A stretch of 64,000 nucleotides of DNA from contig JAWMQO010000003.1 of assembly GCA_033283325.1 (NCBI GenBank), forward strand, positions 434,001-498,000, written 5' to 3'. How positions within the stretch are numbered: the stretch's first letter is position 1; the number at the start of each line of letters is the position of its first letter. This document shows positions 43,935-51,587 of this stretch, one piece after another. Origin of the DNA: Mangrovimicrobium sp033283325. Its GTDB lineage: Bacteria > Pseudomonadota > Gammaproteobacteria > Pseudomonadales > Halieaceae. Both the position numbers and the translations under genes were made by a program. The notes beneath the pieces were generated by a model, which saw only the letters and a program-made list of their open reading frames with translations, ran no database searches and was not told the DNA's origin.

Positions 43935-45445
43935 ATCTTTACCTCACTTGATGGCCCAGGCTGCCATGCCCTGGCTGACACACCGATGACGGCCAGCATC
44001 CTGGAGAAATCCTGCTTGATGAGCTCCCGTTTCGGTCGCCCGTTTTCCGTGCAGTAGGCGCGAAATCCCGCCTCACCCACCCGCGTCCAGGTAACGACCC
44101 GGGCGTAGTCGGGCAGCTTTTCATTGACCTGGTCCACCCAGCGGTCAATTGCCTCGTCGCTAACGCCGCCCGGCGCTGCCACCAGCGCGGACAAGCTGGC
44201 ATCGCCGTCCCCCATCACCACGCAATGGCTGAGGAGGGAAGCGGAGAGCAGGGACGCCTCGATCCACTCGGGGCTGATATTGCGACCAAAGCTGGTGATC
44301 AGGAGATTTTTTTTCCTGCCTTCCACCGTCAACCAACCCGCATCCAGGCGGCCGATATCCCCGGTACGGACCTTGTCCGGGTACCAGCTCTCCGGGTCGC
44401 CCAGGTAGCCGAGGAAAGTGGCGCCACTGACGACGATTTCGCCATCTTCAATGGCCACCGAACAGTGCGGCAGCGGGCGCCCTACAGAAGAGAGCAAGTG
44501 CTGTCGCGGCGAATTCAGGGCAACGACGGAAGCGCACTCGGAAAGCCCATAGCCCTGGTAAACGGGTAAGCCCAGGTCCTGGGCCGCCGCGAGGGTCGCC
44601 CCGGCGACCTTGCCGCCGCCGACAGCGATAAACGACAGGGAGTCCGGCGCTTCCCAGCCCTTGCGCAGCGCCGCCAGCAGAATATTGAGGAGCTGGGGAA
44701 TCAGGATCAGTGTGTTGGGCCGGGTTTCCTCGATACATTGCAGCAGGCGCTCCACATCCAGCGAAGAACTGCCGTGGAAGCCCCGCTCGCGATCATCGAG
44801 GACGACGACCTCACCGCCGAGCAGTAGCGGCGTCATCACGCCGGCGATATTTTCCAGCAGGGTGCTCAGGGGAAGCAGGCACAGGTGACGCGGCCGGGCC
44901 TCCCCGATGGTATCGGCGAGGGAGCGGGCCACCCGCCATTGGTGATCGAGGCTCAGGCAGACGCCTTTCGGCGCCCCGGTGGAACCCGATGTGAAGGTCA
45001 CCTTTTGCGTAGCGGCGGGCATTTGCGCCGCCTGCGGCGCCTGGACGGGCCGCAGGTAAAATCCCGGCAGTCCCGCCAGGGGCCGGGGATCACCCAGCGC
45101 AATACCCGGGAATACCGCGTCCCTGTGTTCATGGTCGCTGAGTACGAAGCGGGCCCCGGTAGCAAGCGTGCAGTTGGCGAGCTGTTCGGAAGAAAAAAAC
45201 GTGGGCAGGGGAATGGTGACGATGCCCGCCTGCTGGCAGGCGAGGTCCGCGAGCACCCAGCCGACACTGTTGTCCGCGTGCAGGGCCAGCACCTCGCAGG
45301 ACAGCTTTTCCAGCTCGGCGCAAAGCTGGCCCACCTTCTGCAACAGTTGCGGGTAAGTGTAGCGACCGCCAGAGCCGGAAAGGGCGACCTGGTCAAGGGG
45401 CACTCGGCTCGCCACCTCCGAGAGTTGGGTAAGGATGCCGCCCAT
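43931..45445 (-). CDS. AMP-dependent acyl-CoA synthetase/ligase
   Basis: A 504-residue adenylate-forming enzyme. The P-loop is VTFTSGSTGAPKGV, the A5 motif YQGYGLSECASV, the ATP motif VRTGDIGRLD and hinge VEGRKKNLLI; a late lysine is in NGRPKRELIKQDF. It activates a carboxylic acid as an acyl-AMP and then probably a thioester. There is no fused carrier domain. The start at 45445 follows the upstream stop after 2 bp. The gene lies between the thermostable-hemolysin-like gene and the diiron-protein gene. Confidence 0.9.
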   Translation of the reverse strand: MGGILTQLSEVASRVPLDQVALSGSGGRYTYPQLLQKVGQLCAELEKLSCEVLALHADNSVGWVLADLACQQAGIVTIPLPTFFSSEQLANCTLATGARFVLSDHEHRDAVFPGIALGDPRPLAGLPGFYLRPVQAPQAAQMPAATQKVTFTSGSTGAPKGVCLSLDHQWRVARSLADTIGEARPRHLCLLPLSTLLENIAGVMTPLLLGGEVVVLDDRERGFHGSSSLDVERLLQCIEETRPNTLILIPQLLNILLAALRKGWEAPDSLSFIAVGGGKVAGATLAAAQDLGLPVYQGYGLSECASVVALNSPRQHLLSSVGRPLPHCSVAIEDGEIVVSGATFLGYLGDPESWYPDKVRTGDIGRLDAGWLTVEGRKKNLLITSFGRNISPEWIEASLLSASLLSHCVVMGDGDASLSALVAAPGGVSDEAIDRWVDQVNEKLPDYARVVTWTRVGEAGFRAYCTENGRPKRELIKQDFSRMLAVIGVSARAWQPGPSSEVKI

Positions 45446-45447
45446 GT

Positions 45448-46143
45448 TCAGCCCATCCGGGGACGACGGCATTCGGCGAGCCTGGAGACCAGCTGGGGCA
45501 TCGACCCGCGGCACTCGTCCAGGAGCAGCCCCAGCGCCGGCATCGTATCGATGCTCTGCGCCGCCCTGCTGAGGTCGCCAGCAAGAACTCGCGGCGCATT
45601 CTGGTAATAGCTGCCCCAGTTCTCAATGCCGCCGGCGAGTCGCTCGGGGGCGGCCTGGGCAATGAAGTCGAGCTCGAAGCCGGCATATTCGATCAGTCGC
45701 TGCACCTGCCTGGTGGCGGTGAAAACCACCCACTGGAAGCCCGCGTCGGCGAGCAGGGCGACCAGTGCGACGAACAGTTGCGGAACGAAGCCGATACGGG
45801 TCACAGCGAGGTTGCCGATCTCGACGAGGGCGAGGCGATCTACCGGCTTCCCGGCTATCCGCGCCACCTGCTGCTCGATCGGAGTATCCAGGTATTGCTC
45901 GAGGAACATCGGCCGGAACTGGCCCGGGCGAATCCCCACGGCGCCCTGGGTCTCGTCGCCGCGCTTCGCCTCCAGGAGGATGGGCAGGAACTCCTCGATA
46001 CTGGCCCCGTGTACCTGCTGGTAGCGCTGGGCGATAAAACGTTCGAGTGGGGCGCGCTGCGCATCGTCAGGGCACACGGTGCTGAACACCGTGGGTTCAC
46101 GAGGGCAGTACTGCCGGGCTGCACCAGTTTGAATTGAGCTCAC
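45448..46143 (-). CDS. Thermostable hemolysin (T_hemolysin) family protein
   Basis: A 231-residue protein resembling Vibrio delta-VPH/thermostable hemolysin proteins: RFIAQRYQQVHGASIEEFLPILLEA, QYLDTPIEQQVA, RLALVEIGNLAVTRIGFVPQLFVALVALLADAGFQWVVFTATRQVQRLIEYAGFEL. The later part looks like an N-acyltransferase (GNAT/LuxI-like) fold, so an enzymatic role is more likely than a toxin. The GTG start has AGGAG 9 nt upstream. It is the first gene of a ten-gene minus-strand run, behind a PmrA/QseB-like site array. Confidence 0.82.
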   Translation of the reverse strand: MSSIQTGAARQYCPREPTVFSTVCPDDAQRAPLERFIAQRYQQVHGASIEEFLPILLEAKRGDETQGAVGIRPGQFRPMFLEQYLDTPIEQQVARIAGKPVDRLALVEIGNLAVTRIGFVPQLFVALVALLADAGFQWVVFTATRQVQRLIEYAGFELDFIAQAAPERLAGGIENWGSYYQNAPRVLAGDLSRAAQSIDTMPALGLLLDECRGSMPQLVSRLAECRRPRMG

Positions 46144-46180
46144 TTCAAAGCACTCCTGAAGGGGATACAGGAGTTACTTT

Positions 46181-46208
46181 AATGAAGCTACCTTAAGGCA
46201 ACCTTAGG
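46181..46208 (-). promoter_or_regulatory. PmrA/QseB-like tandem half-site array
   Basis: On the minus strand: CCTAAG, 5 nt, CTTAAG, 5 nt, TTCATT, giving 11-bp periodicity as in PmrA/QseB boxes. It lies about 40 bp before the GTG of the first gene in the ten-gene run that encodes a QseB-like regulator. Confidence 0.6.
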
Positions 46209-46253
46209 GGGAAAATTAATTCGCGACCGCCTGAAACCCGTGCCCCGCCTGGG

Positions 46254-46922
46254 CTAGCCGCATTTGGACTCGCCGCAGTTGAGGCAGGTCAGGCAGCCGT
46301 CCATCAGGATGGCCGCCTTCACGCTGCACTTCTTGCACAGCTCCGCGGAGGCCGGGAATTCCGCGCCGGCGCCGTCATCCCCGGTCTTCGCCGCGTACTC
46401 GGCCTTTTTCTCGTCGAGGACCTTCTTCTGGTGCTCGGAGAGGCCCGGCGCTTCCAGCATGCCGATGCTCTGCAGGTGCTCCTCGATGACCCAGCCGATT
46501 TCCGCGACCAGCGAGGGCATGAAACGGCCGCCGGACTTGAAATAGCCACCCTGGGGATCGAATACCGCCTTGAGTTCTTCCACCAGGAAGGTGCAATCGC
46601 CACCCTTGCGAAAGACTGCGGAGACAACCCGGGTCAGGGCGACGATCCACTGGAAGTGGTCCATGTTCTTCGAGTTGATGAAGATTTCGAAGGGCCGGCG
46701 CAGTTCGTGGTCCGTGCCCGGGTTCAACACGATATCGTTGATGGTCACGTAGAGGGCGTGATCCGAAAGTGGCGTCTTGATCTTGTAGGTGGCGCCGTCG
46801 AGGGTTTCCGGGCGCGAGACCTTCTCGTGCATCTGCACGATATTGCTCTCGGTTTCGGGCGCCTGATCGTTTTTGCCTTTTACCTGGAAACCGACGATTT
46901 TCTGGTCGATCTTCTTGCTCAT
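46254..46922 (-). CDS. nrdJb: B12-dependent ribonucleotide reductase, small part (NrdJb)
   Basis: A 222-residue protein that corresponds to the C-terminal region of single-chain NrdJ: a TSCPD-type domain (FEIFINSKNMDHFQWIVALTRVVSAVFRKG) and a C-terminal cysteine-rich tail (CKKCSVKAAILMDGCLTCLNCGESKCG), which carries the redox-shuttle cysteines and probably a metal. The split into two adjacent genes is also known for Pseudomonas aeruginosa. It starts 30 bp after the nrdJa stop. Confidence 0.9.
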   Translation of the reverse strand: MSKKIDQKIVGFQVKGKNDQAPETESNIVQMHEKVSRPETLDGATYKIKTPLSDHALYVTINDIVLNPGTDHELRRPFEIFINSKNMDHFQWIVALTRVVSAVFRKGGDCTFLVEELKAVFDPQGGYFKSGGRFMPSLVAEIGWVIEEHLQSIGMLEAPGLSEHQKKVLDEKKAEYAAKTGDDGAGAEFPASAELCKKCSVKAAILMDGCLTCLNCGESKCG

Positions 46923-46951
46923 CTGCTCTTACCTCGCCGAGGCCGCCGGCC

Positions 46952-49126
46952 TCAGAATTTTCCGTAATAACCTTCTTTGAGTGCATCGAAGAGATTTGCC
47001 GCGGTGTGCATCTCACCGTCGTATTCCACTTCTTCGTTGCCCTTGAACTCCACTGTGGAGCCGTCCTCGAGCTCGAACACATAGTGCGTGTTCTCGAGGT
47101 CCTCATCTTTCACCAGCACACCCTGGAATGCCTCGGGATTGAAACGGAAGGTAGTGCAACCCTTCAGGCCGCGCTCGGCGGCGTAGAGGTAGGTGTCCTT
47201 GAAATCATCGTAGGGGAAGTCCGTGGGCACGTTGACTGTCTTCGAGATCGAGGAGTCCACCCATTTCTGCGCCGCGGCCTGCACGTCCACGTGCTGCCTC
47301 GGCGTGACCGTATCCGCCGCGATGAAATACTCCGGCAGGCGCTTCTCCGGATCATCGCTGTAGGGCATCGCCACCGGGTTCACCAGCGCCCGGTAGGCCA
47401 GCAATTCATAGGAGAAGACATCCACCTTCTCCTTGGACTTCTTGCCCTGGCGGATGACGTTGCGGCTGTAGTGGTGGGCAAAGCTCGGCTCGATCCCGTT
47501 GCTGGCGTTGTTGGCCATGGAAAGGGAGATCGTACCGGTGGGGGCGATGGAACTGTGGTGGGTAAAGCGGCCACCTTCATTCACCAGCGCCGCGACCAGT
47601 TCCGGCTCGACCTGCGCCAGGGCCTGCATATAGCGGCTGTATTTGCCGTGCAGCACCCGCCCACGGAGTTTGTCACCCACCTTGATGCCGTCGGCGGCCA
47701 TCTCCGGGCGGCGGCGCAGCATCTCGCCGGTGACTTCGAATACCTCGTCCATGATCGGCGCCGCACCCTTTTCCCGCGCCAGGTCCAGGCCGACTTTCCA
47801 GCCGGACACTGCCATTTCCCGGCTGACCCGCTCGGTGAACTCCAGCGAGGGCTTATCGCCGTACTTCATCCGCAACATGGCCATGGTCGAGCCGAGACCG
47901 AGGAAGCCCATGCCGTGGCGCCGCTTGCGCTCTATCTCACCGCGCTGCTGGTCCAGCGGCAGGCCATTGATTTCCACGACGTTGTCCAGCATGCGGGTGA
48001 ATACCGCCACCACTTCGCGGTATTCCTCCCAATCGAAGCTGGCTTTCTCGCTGAAGGGCTCGCGCACGAAGCGGGTCAGGTTGACCGAGCCCAGCAGGCA
48101 GCTGCCATAGGGCGGCAGCGGCTGCTCGCCGCAGGGGTTGGTCGCCCGCACGTCCTCGCAGAACCAGTTGTTGTTCTTTTCGTTGACCTCGTCAATAAGG
48201 ATGAAACCCGGCTCGGCGTAGTCGTAAGTGGAGGTCATGATCGCGTTCCACAGCTTCAGCGCGCGAATCCGCTCGTAGACCTTGCAGGCGACCCGCCCCT
48301 GGGGGTCACTCACATAGCCCGCAGTCACCGGGAAGGGGCGCCAGATGATCTCCACTTCCGGGTCCGCCTCCAGGCGGGAGTAGTCTTTCTCCGGGACAGG
48401 GAAGGACAGCGCCCAGTCACCGTCCTCGCGCACGGCGCGAATGAAATCCTCGGTAATCAGCAGGGAGAGGTTGAACTGACGCAGGCGGCCGTCCTCACGC
48501 TTGGCCTTGACGAACTCGAACACATCCGGGTGGTGCACGTCGAAGGTCGCCATCTGCGCCCCGCGCCGACCGCCGGCGGAGGATACGGTGAAACACATCT
48601 TGTCGAAGATATCCATGAAGGACAGCGGGCCGGAGGTATAGGCGCCGGCCCCGGAAACGAAGGCCCCCCTGGGACGCAGGGTGGAGAATTCGTAGCCGAT
48701 ACCGCAGCCGGCCTTCAGGGTCAGGCCCGCCTCGAGATTGCGCTGCAGGATGCCTTCCATGGAGTCCGGCACCGTGCCGGAGACCGTGCAATTGATGGTC
48801 GAAGTGGAGGGTTTGTGGGCCTGCGCCCCGGCGTTGGAGACGATACGCCCGGCCGGAATCGCGCCGCGTTGCAGGGCCCAGATGAAGCGCTGCTCCCACT
48901 CCTGGCGCACGCTTTCGTCTTCCACCTCCGCGAGGGCGCGGGCTACCCGCGCCCAGGTGGCGTCGATGTCGGCATCCACAGCCTGCCCCTGGACATCTTT
49001 CAGCCGGTACTTGCTGTCCCAGATATCCAGCGAAGCGCTCTGCAGATCGATATTGTTGTGATTGTCGCGGAGTGCCCCGCGTTGTCTGGCTGCTGATTCC
49101 AAAATCTTCCCCCTGAATACGGCCAT
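46952..49126 (-). CDS. nrdJa: Adenosylcobalamin-dependent ribonucleotide reductase (NrdJa)
   Basis: Class II ribonucleotide reductase large part, 724 residues. Active-site features: the first redox cysteine in STINCTVSGTV, the radical cysteine and glutamate in TNPCGEQPLPPYGSC, and the distal cysteine in GCTTFRFN. The enzyme makes deoxyribonucleotides with cobalamin and so works with or without oxygen. I used the ATG at 49126 (MAVFRGKIL); two upstream in-frame ATGs lie in the promoter region with NrdR-like boxes. No cobalamin riboswitch was seen upstream. Confidence 0.93.
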   Translation of the reverse strand: MAVFRGKILESAARQRGALRDNHNNIDLQSASLDIWDSKYRLKDVQGQAVDADIDATWARVARALAEVEDESVRQEWEQRFIWALQRGAIPAGRIVSNAGAQAHKPSTSTINCTVSGTVPDSMEGILQRNLEAGLTLKAGCGIGYEFSTLRPRGAFVSGAGAYTSGPLSFMDIFDKMCFTVSSAGGRRGAQMATFDVHHPDVFEFVKAKREDGRLRQFNLSLLITEDFIRAVREDGDWALSFPVPEKDYSRLEADPEVEIIWRPFPVTAGYVSDPQGRVACKVYERIRALKLWNAIMTSTYDYAEPGFILIDEVNEKNNNWFCEDVRATNPCGEQPLPPYGSCLLGSVNLTRFVREPFSEKASFDWEEYREVVAVFTRMLDNVVEINGLPLDQQRGEIERKRRHGMGFLGLGSTMAMLRMKYGDKPSLEFTERVSREMAVSGWKVGLDLAREKGAAPIMDEVFEVTGEMLRRRPEMAADGIKVGDKLRGRVLHGKYSRYMQALAQVEPELVAALVNEGGRFTHHSSIAPTGTISLSMANNASNGIEPSFAHHYSRNVIRQGKKSKEKVDVFSYELLAYRALVNPVAMPYSDDPEKRLPEYFIAADTVTPRQHVDVQAAAQKWVDSSISKTVNVPTDFPYDDFKDTYLYAAERGLKGCTTFRFNPEAFQGVLVKDEDLENTHYVFELEDGSTVEFKGNEEVEYDGEMHTAANLFDALKEGYYGKF

Positions 49127-49176
49127 CGCGCTGCTGCGGCCCACCTGCGCAGCATTTTGACTGGAACCCCTAGTTA

Positions 49177-49223
49177 TACCCATATATTGGTAAGCGGGCA
49201 ATGGACTCCACAAGATATGGGGG
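49177..49223 (-). promoter_or_regulatory. NrdR box pair upstream of nrdJ
   Basis: Two 16-bp sites, TACCCATATATTGGTA (49177-49192) and CCACAAGATATGGGGG (49208-49223), start exactly 31 bp apart, the usual spacing of NrdR tandem boxes. Both fit the C-W-A-N-ATAT-W-G core. They lie 50 to 100 bp before the nrdJa start. Confidence 0.7.
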
Positions 49224-49296
49224 CAAATTTAATCTTGGGCGCCAGGGGCCGTGGCTCGCGAGCGCGCACCGGGGAGCGCCGGGATGGCGCAGCAAG

Positions 49297-49327
49297 CGCA
49301 CCATAGGGTTGCACCGGGGGGGTGCAA
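49297..49327 (+). promoter_or_regulatory. NtrC enhancer sites
   Basis: A perfect NtrC site TGCACC-N5-GGTGCA at 49310-49326 with one more paired base on each side, and an overlapping near-match CGCACC-N5-GTTGCA at 49297-49313. They lie about 85-110 bp upstream of the sigma-54 promoter, a normal enhancer distance. Confidence 0.85.
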
Positions 49328-49409
49328 TTCACCGAATCGGCGCGCTTTTCGTGGGGTCATTTTCACAGCCAAATTCATATCTCATTGTTTTTTAATGAGT
49401 ATTTGACTA

Positions 49410-49425
49410 TGGCACAGTAAGTGCT
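49410..49425 (+). promoter_or_regulatory. Sigma-54 (RpoN) promoter of the multihaem operon
   Basis: TGGCACAGTAAGTGCT has the essential -24 GG and -12 GC separated by 10 bp and fits the TGGCAC-N5-TTGCW consensus but for one base. The start site should be near 49436. A 6-bp inverted repeat CTCATT/AATGAG lies just upstream (49381-49399). Confidence 0.85.
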
Positions 49426-49437
49426 TTGTATCAGGTA

Positions 49438-49530
49438 CAGCGAACCAGAGTTCGTTGTTTTCTGCAAACTTGGTACTTCAATACGGGCAAAGGCGCCCTC
49501 CTCCCGACCTTGGGAGGAGGGCTTTTTTTT
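49438..49530 (+). promoter_or_regulatory. Transcribed leader with intrinsic terminator (attenuator)
   Basis: Between the sigma-54 start site and the first gene are a stem CAGCGAAC/GTTCGTTG (49438-49457), a small stem GGGC/GCCC with hexaloop AAAGGC (49485-49498), and an 11-bp terminator stem GCCCTCCTCCC/GGGAGGAGGGC (49495-49522) with eight T. The small stem shares its 3' arm with the terminator, and its loop has A1 and G4 as in ANTAR (NasR/NasT) targets. Antitermination control is therefore likely. The terminator itself is seen directly. Confidence 0.75.
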
Positions 49531-49569
49531 GTCTGTAAAAAGGCAGCTTTCCTTCTAAGGGGCGGAGCA

Positions 49570-51570
49570 ATGGCGATGGCGCCGGCAACTGCAGATTCAG
49601 AACAGTCTCCGGAAACCACGGGTGTGGCTCGGGCACAGCCGCCAGTGGTGATTGTGGGAGCCGGGCCGGTCGGTGTGCGGGCGTTACGGGAAGTGCGCCG
49701 CAGCCGGCCGGAGCTACCGGTCGTGCTCTACGGCGACGAGCGCCACGACCCCTACAACCGGGTTCAGCTCAGCGGCCTGCTGAGCGGCACCCACAAACTG
49801 CATGAACTCGCCCTCGCCAGCGACCTGCTGGCTGAAGAGGACGCCGCCAGCGAGTTCCGCCGCTGCCGGGTGACATCCATCGATCCCGCAAGCCGCAGCG
49901 TGACCGACGCGCGTGGCCAGCAGCAGGTCTATTCCTCCCTGATCCTGGCCACCGGATCACGCCCCTTCGTCCCCGACATCGCCGGCATCCAGCTTCCCGG
50001 CGTCTATACCTTCCGCGACATGGCCGACGCGGAGAAACTCGCCGCCCGGCGCGTGCAGAGCAAACACACCGTGGTGCTGGGCGCCGGCCTGCTCGGCATC
50101 GAGGCCGCCCACGGCATGTGCCGCCACCACACCCGGGTAACCCTGGTCGACCACAACCCCCACCCCATGTACCGGCAACTGGACGCGAATGCCGGCGCCA
50201 TCCTCGCCGGACAGATCGAGGCCCTGGGGATCGAGCTGATGCTGGGCACCAGCATCCGCATGTTGCTGGGTACCGGCCGGGTGGAAGGCGTGGTACTGCG
50301 CGATGGCACCGAGATCCCCTGCGACACCGTGATCGTCGCCACCGGCATACGGCCGAATATCGACCTGGCGGCCCCGGCGGGCCTCGCCTACGGCCGGGGG
50401 ATCACCGTCAACGCGCAGATGCAGACATCCGATCCCCACATCTACGCGGTGGGGGAATGCTGCGAACTCGGCGGCGAGGTCTTCGGCCTGGTGGCCCCCG
50501 GTCTCGAACAGGCGGGTATCGCAGTGCGCAATATCAATCGGGGCGATACCCCGGCCAGCTACCGACAGCGCCAGCTGGCCACCAGCCTGAAAGTGGCCGG
50601 CCTCCCGGTGTTCAGCATGGGCGTCGCCGAACCCCCGCTGAGCATGCAGAACGTGAGCTGGCGCGATGGCGACAGCTACCGCCGCCTGTCGCTGGTCGCC
50701 GGGCATATCGTCGGTATCAACGCGATAGGCGACTGGCCCCAGCTGTCCGCCCTTCGGGAACTGGCGCGCAAGCGCAAGTGGATCTCGCCCTGGCAGTTGT
50801 GGCGCTTCCGCCGCAGCGGCGAGCTGCTTGCGGAAGACAGTAATGAGGACATCGCCCAGTGGCCCGCCCAGGCAATTGTCTGCAGTTGCAACGCGGTCTC
50901 CGCGGGTGACCTGCGCGGCGCCATCTGTGAGGGCGCCGTAACACCCGCCGCGTTGACCGCGCGTACCCTGGCGGGCAGCGGCTGTGGCTCCTGCAAGCCG
51001 CTGTTGCAGCAACTGCTGGGCAGCAACGCGCCAGTGGAAGCGGGCAAGGGCTGGCGCACCCTCGCCGGCCTCACCACCCCGGCGCTGGTGGTGGCACTGA
51101 TAGCGCTGGTCCTCTCCCTGCCCTACCCGCAATCGGTACAGGTGGACTGGGACTGGGGCGAGCTCTGGCGCAACAGCCTGTTCAAGCAGGTCAGCGGCTT
51201 CACCATCCTCGGCCTCAGCGCGGTGAGCGTTCTGTTCTCACTGCGTAAACGGCTGAGCTGGCTGCGCAAGCTGGGGGATTTCGCCTGGTGGCGCATAGCC
51301 CATGTCCTGCTGACGGTACTTGCCCTGGCGGCCCTCGCCGTCCATACCGGCTTCCGCATGGGCAGCCAGCTCAATTTTGTCCTCTGCCTCACCTTTGTCG
51401 CCCTGCTGATCGCTGGCGGCGTACTGGGGGCGAGTATCGCCTTTGAGCACCGCCTGCAGCCGGCCCAGGCCCGGCGCCTGCGCAGTGCCGGACTGTGGAG
51501 CCATGTGTTGCTCTCCTGGCCGCTGCCCGCACTGCTGGCGGCCCATATTTTAAAGACTTATTACTTCTAG
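49570..51570 (+). CDS. NirB-like FAD/[2Fe-2S] oxidoreductase with haem-b membrane domain
   Basis: A 666-residue protein. Residues 25-400 are a pyridine-nucleotide disulfide oxidoreductase unit like the N-terminal part of nitrite reductase NirB, with FAD motif VVIVGAGPVG, NAD(P) motif VVLGAGLLG and YAVGECCEL. Residues 436-483 are a BFD-type [2Fe-2S] domain with Cys438, Cys440, Cys472 and Cys475. The sulfite/siroheme half of NirB is missing. Instead there are five hydrophobic helices (about 503-660) with His578 and His592 in one helix and His645 and His659 in another, each pair 14 apart, the spacing of a two-haem b-type domain. I infer electron flow NAD(P)H, FAD, Fe-S, haem b, periplasm. Start at 49570 follows GGGGCGGAGCA. 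First gene of an NtrC/sigma-54 operon. Confidence 0.82.
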   Translation: MAMAPATADSEQSPETTGVARAQPPVVIVGAGPVGVRALREVRRSRPELPVVLYGDERHDPYNRVQLSGLLSGTHKLHELALASDLLAEEDAASEFRRCRVTSIDPASRSVTDARGQQQVYSSLILATGSRPFVPDIAGIQLPGVYTFRDMADAEKLAARRVQSKHTVVLGAGLLGIEAAHGMCRHHTRVTLVDHNPHPMYRQLDANAGAILAGQIEALGIELMLGTSIRMLLGTGRVEGVVLRDGTEIPCDTVIVATGIRPNIDLAAPAGLAYGRGITVNAQMQTSDPHIYAVGECCELGGEVFGLVAPGLEQAGIAVRNINRGDTPASYRQRQLATSLKVAGLPVFSMGVAEPPLSMQNVSWRDGDSYRRLSLVAGHIVGINAIGDWPQLSALRELARKRKWISPWQLWRFRRSGELLAEDSNEDIAQWPAQAIVCSCNAVSAGDLRGAICEGAVTPAALTARTLAGSGCGSCKPLLQQLLGSNAPVEAGKGWRTLAGLTTPALVVALIALVLSLPYPQSVQVDWDWGELWRNSLFKQVSGFTILGLSAVSVLFSLRKRLSWLRKLGDFAWWRIAHVLLTVLALAALAVHTGFRMGSQLNFVLCLTFVALLIAGGVLGASIAFEHRLQPAQARRLRSAGLWSHVLLSWPLPALLAAHILKTYYF

Positions 51571-51587
51571 ACCGGAATTGCGGATGT

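Noticed and set aside
45448..46143. Toxin (hemolysin) function for the T_hemolysin protein
   Set aside because: No signal peptide or pore-forming features, and the neighbours are metabolic enzymes.
47006..49096. 696-codon plus-strand ORF opposite nrdJa
   Set aside because: NrdJa catalytic motifs are all in the minus-strand frame.
49570..51570. Annotation as nitrite reductase large subunit NirB
   Set aside because: The ferredoxin-like and siroheme-binding halves are missing; residues after the BFD domain are membrane helices.
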